8,889 bases of DNA. Source: Oscillospiraceae bacterium. Its GTDB lineage: Bacteria > Bacillota > Clostridia > Oscillospirales > Ruminococcaceae. A program made the position numbers and the translations under genes. Location: assembly GCA_017483405.1 (NCBI GenBank), contig JAFUWP010000314.1, forward strand, positions 1-8,889, in the 5' to 3' direction. Shown here one piece after another: positions 7,300 through 8,889 of the stretch (positions are counted from its first letter, which is position 1; each line of letters begins with the position of its first letter). The notes below the pieces were generated by a model that saw only the letters and a list, made by a program, of their open reading frames with translations, searched no databases and was not told the DNA's origin.

Positions 7300-7320
7300 T
7301 TTCCCTTATGAAATATAATA
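7293..7320. repeat. Perfect 11-bp inverted repeat between regulator and binding-protein genes
   Basis: TATTATATTTC (7293-7303) and GAAATATAATA (7310-7320) are exact inverse complements around a 6-base centre. It is purely AT-rich apart from the inner bases, starts 15 bases after the regulator stop and includes the TATAAT of the possible promoter. It lacks the central CG usual in LacI-family operators, so it may be a binding site of another kind, a weak hairpin in the mRNA, or simply structure around a promoter. Confidence 0.55.
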
Positions 7321-7335
7321 AGCGAGATGATTGTG

Positions 7336-8358
7336 TTACAGCTTTTCCAGCTGTGCGACCGTTTCGCCCTCCAGAAGCTGTCCCTTGCAGTAAGCGACTC
7401 TTTCTGCCGGAGCGATGTGCTCTTTGCGGAGCAGTTTCAGCATCAGTTCTGCGGATTTCAGACCCATTGCATCGGTATCCTGCCGGATAGTTGTCAGATT
7501 GGGACGGAGCATTCTCAGTGTCGGATTGCCGTCATATCCAATCACGGAAATATCTTTTCCGGCTTCGAGATGATTATCTGTAATCGCGGCAATGCCGGCA
7601 ATCGCGCAGATATCATCCGGATATAGAATACAGCTTGGTCTGCATTCACCCTCCGTCAGAAGCTCCTGTGTGAGCCGGTAGGCAATTTCAGGTGCTAAAT
7701 ACTTTCCCTGACGGATGAACTGATTTCTGACATTACAGTGATATTCCGCAAGCGTATTCCGGAAAGCTTCACAGCGGACTTCCGTCACCTGAGAATCATC
7801 ACCGTAGATGTAAGCAATTTCTTTATGGCCTCTGCGAAGTGCATAAGAAACGGCATCGCGGATACCCTCGGCATTATCCGATGCGACAGTATACCCATCA
7901 TCGGAAACGTAATCAATCGAGACAACCGGCAAATCACTTGACAGGAGCGTCTGCATCTCCGGTGTGCGGAAATCCACGCAAGCCGCAAGAACTCCGTCCA
8001 CATTCCGGTACTGGCAGTGCTCGTAGTAAGAATACGTCTGATTGCCAATCTGATTACTGATAAATGTCAAATCATATCCGTTGCGTTCCATGACAACCTT
8101 GAAGCTGTCAAGAATGGATGAGAAATAATGATGTTTCAGACCGCTCTGCGCCTTGTCCACCATAAGAACGCCGATATTATAAGATTTTTTCGTTTTGAGT
8201 GCTCTTGCCATCGCATTCGGCAGATAGCCGAGCTGTTTGGCAGTTTCCTGCACACGTTCTTTTGTTGCCGGATTCACATCATCACGGTCATTCAGTGCCT
8301 TGCTGACGGTTGCAGTAGAAACGCCGCAGGCCTCAGCAATGTCTTTAATCGAAACCAC
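7336..8358 (-). CDS. LacI-family transcriptional regulator, probable control of the sugar importer
   Basis: A DNA-binding sugar sensor of the LacI/GalR family. Counting from the GTG at 8358 it has 340 aa, the usual family length. Residues 1-47 are the helix-turn-helix head (SIKDIAEACGVSTATVSKAL, 3-22). The hinge NAMARALKTK spans 48-57, and the ligand-binding core runs from about 60 to 335, with DGVLA (121-125), SIDY (147-150) and DISVIGYDGNP (269-279) at family positions. The frame stays open to an ATG at 8475, but that start would add about 39 residues with no family match and would lie upstream of the clear promoter at 8404-8432. The GTG is preceded by AAGGTGG (complement of 8363-8369). The gene lies directly ahead of the importer genes on the same strand, so local control is the obvious inference. 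The effector is unknown. Confidence 0.93.
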   Translation of the reverse strand: MVSIKDIAEACGVSTATVSKALNDRDDVNPATKERVQETAKQLGYLPNAMARALKTKKSYNIGVLMVDKAQSGLKHHYFSSILDSFKVVMERNGYDLTFISNQIGNQTYSYYEHCQYRNVDGVLAACVDFRTPEMQTLLSSDLPVVSIDYVSDDGYTVASDNAEGIRDAVSYALRRGHKEIAYIYGDDSQVTEVRCEAFRNTLAEYHCNVRNQFIRQGKYLAPEIAYRLTQELLTEGECRPSCILYPDDICAIAGIAAITDNHLEAGKDISVIGYDGNPTLRMLRPNLTTIRQDTDAMGLKSAELMLKLLRKEHIAPAERVAYCKGQLLEGETVAQLEKL

Positions 8359-8403
8359 TGTTCCACCTTCATTTACATCTCTTGTAATTGCTTCACTAAC
8401 ATA

Positions 8404-8432
8404 AATATACACCAAATTTTGCAGAATGTCAA
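8404..8432 (-). promoter_or_regulatory. Promoter of the LacI-family regulator gene
   Basis: On the minus strand a perfect TTGACA (complement of 8427-8432) is followed after 17 bases by TATATT (complement of 8404-8409). Transcription should begin near 8397, giving a leader of about 39 nt to the GTG at 8358. This promoter rules against the longer reading frame that begins at 8475. Confidence 0.85.
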
Positions 8433-8649
8433 TACAAAAAACCATTCTTTCACTTTTCTTGAATATTCTGCACAAAAACGGTGTTTATTTTTTGTGCAAA
8501 CCGTCAGTAAAAATGTCTGAATTTCCTATTTGTTACAAAACGGTTACTAGTCTGTTTTTCAGACAAAGTGCACAGAATCCTCTTGTTTTTCCGCTCTGAA
8601 ACCACGTATTCATGTCAGGGTTTCCGGCATATTGCACAAATCTGATAAA
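8433..8649. other. Non-coding regulatory region between regulator and tRNA, rich in short repeats
   Basis: I see no gene in this stretch. It holds AAAACGGT at 8475-8482 and again at 8537-8544, and GTTAC twice (8532-8536 and 8543-8547), 11 bases apart, about one helical turn. GCACAAA-like words occur near 8470, 8491-8497 (inverted) and 8634. A short hairpin GTCTG-TTTTT-CAGAC lies at 8550-8564, and GAAACC (8598-8603) pairs with GGTTTC (8619-8624). These are candidates for binding sites of the LacI-family protein or another regulator. None matches a catabolite-response element well; the site at 8537 fits only its right half. Confidence 0.5.
8470..8497. promoter_or_regulatory. Inverted repeat upstream of the regulator promoter, candidate operator
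   Basis: GCACAAAAA (8470-8478) and TTTTTGTGC (8489-8497) are exact inverse complements separated by 10 bases. The dyad is centred about 50 bases upstream of the -35 box of the regulator promoter. Each arm is next to an ACGGT/ACCGT word (8478-8482 and 8500-8504, inverted), so the symmetry is partly extended. The position suits an activator or an upstream repressor site, but binding is only inferred. Confidence 0.45.
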
Positions 8650-8667
8650 AAGCAGAAATTTCTGCTT
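8650..8667. promoter_or_regulatory. Perfect 18-bp palindrome touching the tRNA promoter
   Basis: AAGCAGAAATTTCTGCTT is a perfect palindrome with no spacer. Its right end covers the first two bases of the tRNA promoter's -35 box (8666-8671). A second perfect palindrome, TTTCCGGAAA (8672-8681), fills most of the spacer between the -35 and -10 boxes. Both look like protein-binding dyads; neither fits a known regulator that I can name. Confidence 0.6.
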
Positions 8668-8694
8668 GCAATTTCCGGAAAAATATGCTATAAT
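8666..8694 (+). promoter_or_regulatory. Promoter of the tRNA-Arg gene
   Basis: TTGCAA (8666-8671) is followed after 17 bases by a perfect TATAAT (8689-8694), preceded by TG at 8686-8687 as an extended -10. The expected start near 8701 lies 17 bases ahead of the mature tRNA, leaving a short 5' leader for RNase P to remove. Confidence 0.9.
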
Positions 8695-8717
8695 AAAAAA
8701 TACAGCACAAATGATAT

Positions 8718-8791
8718 GTTTCTGTAGCTCAGCTGGATAGAGCGACCGCCTCCTAAGCGGTAGGTCGGGTGTTCAAATCACCTCAGGAACG
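8718..8791 (+). tRNA. tRNA-Arg, anticodon CCT (reads AGG)
   Basis: A complete cloverleaf of 74 nt can be drawn. The acceptor stem is GTTTCTG (8718-8724) with CAGGAAC (8784-8790), including one G-U pair. The D stem is GCTC (8727-8730) with GAGC (8740-8743). The anticodon stem is ACCGC (8745-8749) with GCGGT (8757-8761), and the loop CTCCTAA puts CCT at 8752-8754. The T stem is GGGTG (8767-8771) with CACCT (8779-8783) around TTCAAAT. The discriminator is G8791. CCA is not encoded and must be added afterwards. It reads the AGG arginine codon and has its own promoter and terminator, so it is a single-gene transcription unit. Confidence 0.97.
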
Positions 8792-8794
8792 CTG

Positions 8795-8829
8795 GACAGC
8801 TTTCATGATTCATGAGGGCTGTCTTTTTT
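8795..8829 (+). terminator. Intrinsic terminator of the tRNA gene
   Basis: A 13-bp stem, 8795-8807 with 8811-8823 (outer part GACAGC with GCTGTC, two G-U pairs inside), is closed by a 3-nt loop and followed directly by T6 (8824-8829). It begins 4 bases after the mature tRNA end. Confidence 0.92.
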
Positions 8830-8830
8830 A

Positions 8831-8859
8831 ATTATAGCATATTTTCATGAAAAAGTCAA
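8831..8859 (-). promoter_or_regulatory. Leftward promoter facing the tRNA gene
   Basis: On the minus strand TTGACT (complement of 8854-8859) is followed after 17 bases by a perfect TATAAT (complement of 8831-8836) with an extended TG. The start would be near 8824, so the RNA would run through the tRNA terminator and the tRNA in antisense and on toward the regulator gene. No terminator is seen for it before the regulator. The word AAAACGGTT (complement of 8858-8866) overlaps its -35 box, as a repressor site might. It could serve as a second distant promoter of the regulator or produce an antisense RNA. Confidence 0.6.
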
Positions 8860-8889
8860 CCGTTTTTTGGATATTCTGCATAAGTTCTG

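Noticed and set aside
6928..7318. Plus-strand open frames opposite the lipoprotein repeats, rich in Cys/Ala or Pro/Ser repeats
   Set aside because: They are mirror images of the AEGGDA-coding tandem repeat; the repetitive look comes from the lipoprotein gene.
8128..8520. 130-codon plus-strand open frame opposite the start of the LacI-family gene
   Set aside because: It covers the helix-turn-helix region and promoter of the regulator in antisense, and its Cys/Phe-rich composition is not protein-like.
8531..8548. Possible catabolite-response element around ACAAAACGGTTACT
   Set aside because: Only the central CG and right half fit the cre consensus; the left TG is replaced by AC, so CcpA binding is not supported.
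8718..8889. tRNA gene as an attachment site for an integrated element
   Set aside because: No integrase gene and no repeated copy of the tRNA 3' end is present in the window.

Overview
The window looks like a chromosomal segment of an anaerobic gut-type Bacillota (Clostridia), most likely Oscillospiraceae/Ruminococcus-like. The grounds are moderate GC with AT-rich intergenic DNA, strong AGGAGG ribosome binding sites, sigma-A promoters of the TTGACA-17-TATAAT type, a divergent second type IIA topoisomerase A subunit, and an ATPase-less sugar ABC importer under a LacI-family regulator. The genus is an inference from gene style, not from a search. There is no transposase, integrase, phage gene or CRISPR array.

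Left part (1-3702, rightward). The window opens in the last codons of an unidentified gene, followed by a small single-pass membrane protein (155 aa). A strong promoter (569-597) then drives a topoisomerase IV/gyrase A-type subunit (745 aa, catalytic Tyr140, no GyrA box seen). Two small membrane proteins of unknown function (184 and 68 aa) follow with very short gaps. The unit ends at a perfect 9-bp stem with T runs on both sides, which can terminate transcription from both directions.

Middle part (3719-8432, leftward). Read in transcription order this is a LacI-family regulator (340 aa, GTG start at 8358, own promoter), a substrate-binding lipoprotein (483 aa) with an AEGGDA-repeat linker, a MalF-type permease (344 aa) and a MalG-type permease (309 aa). 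The permease genes overlap by 4 bp. A 13-bp hairpin lies between the binding protein and the permeases and could set unequal expression. No ATP-binding subunit is encoded, so the importer probably uses a shared MsmK/MsmX-type ATPase from elsewhere. The arrangement suggests LacI-controlled import of an oligosaccharide; the sugar cannot be read from the sequence.

Right part (8433-8889). A roughly 285-bp non-coding region between the regulator and a tRNA-Arg(CCT) is rich in inverted repeats and repeated short words (AAAACGGT, GCACAAA) that look like binding sites. The tRNA has a strong promoter with an 18-bp palindrome touching its -35 box and a strong terminator. Beyond the terminator lies a consensus promoter pointing back toward the tRNA; it shares an identical 15-nt -10 region with the tRNA promoter in inverted orientation.

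I see no clearly new biological system. The most unusual points are the facing promoters and dense dyads around the tRNA, the regulatory dyads of the sugar-import unit, and the uncharacterised membrane proteins linked to the topoisomerase gene.
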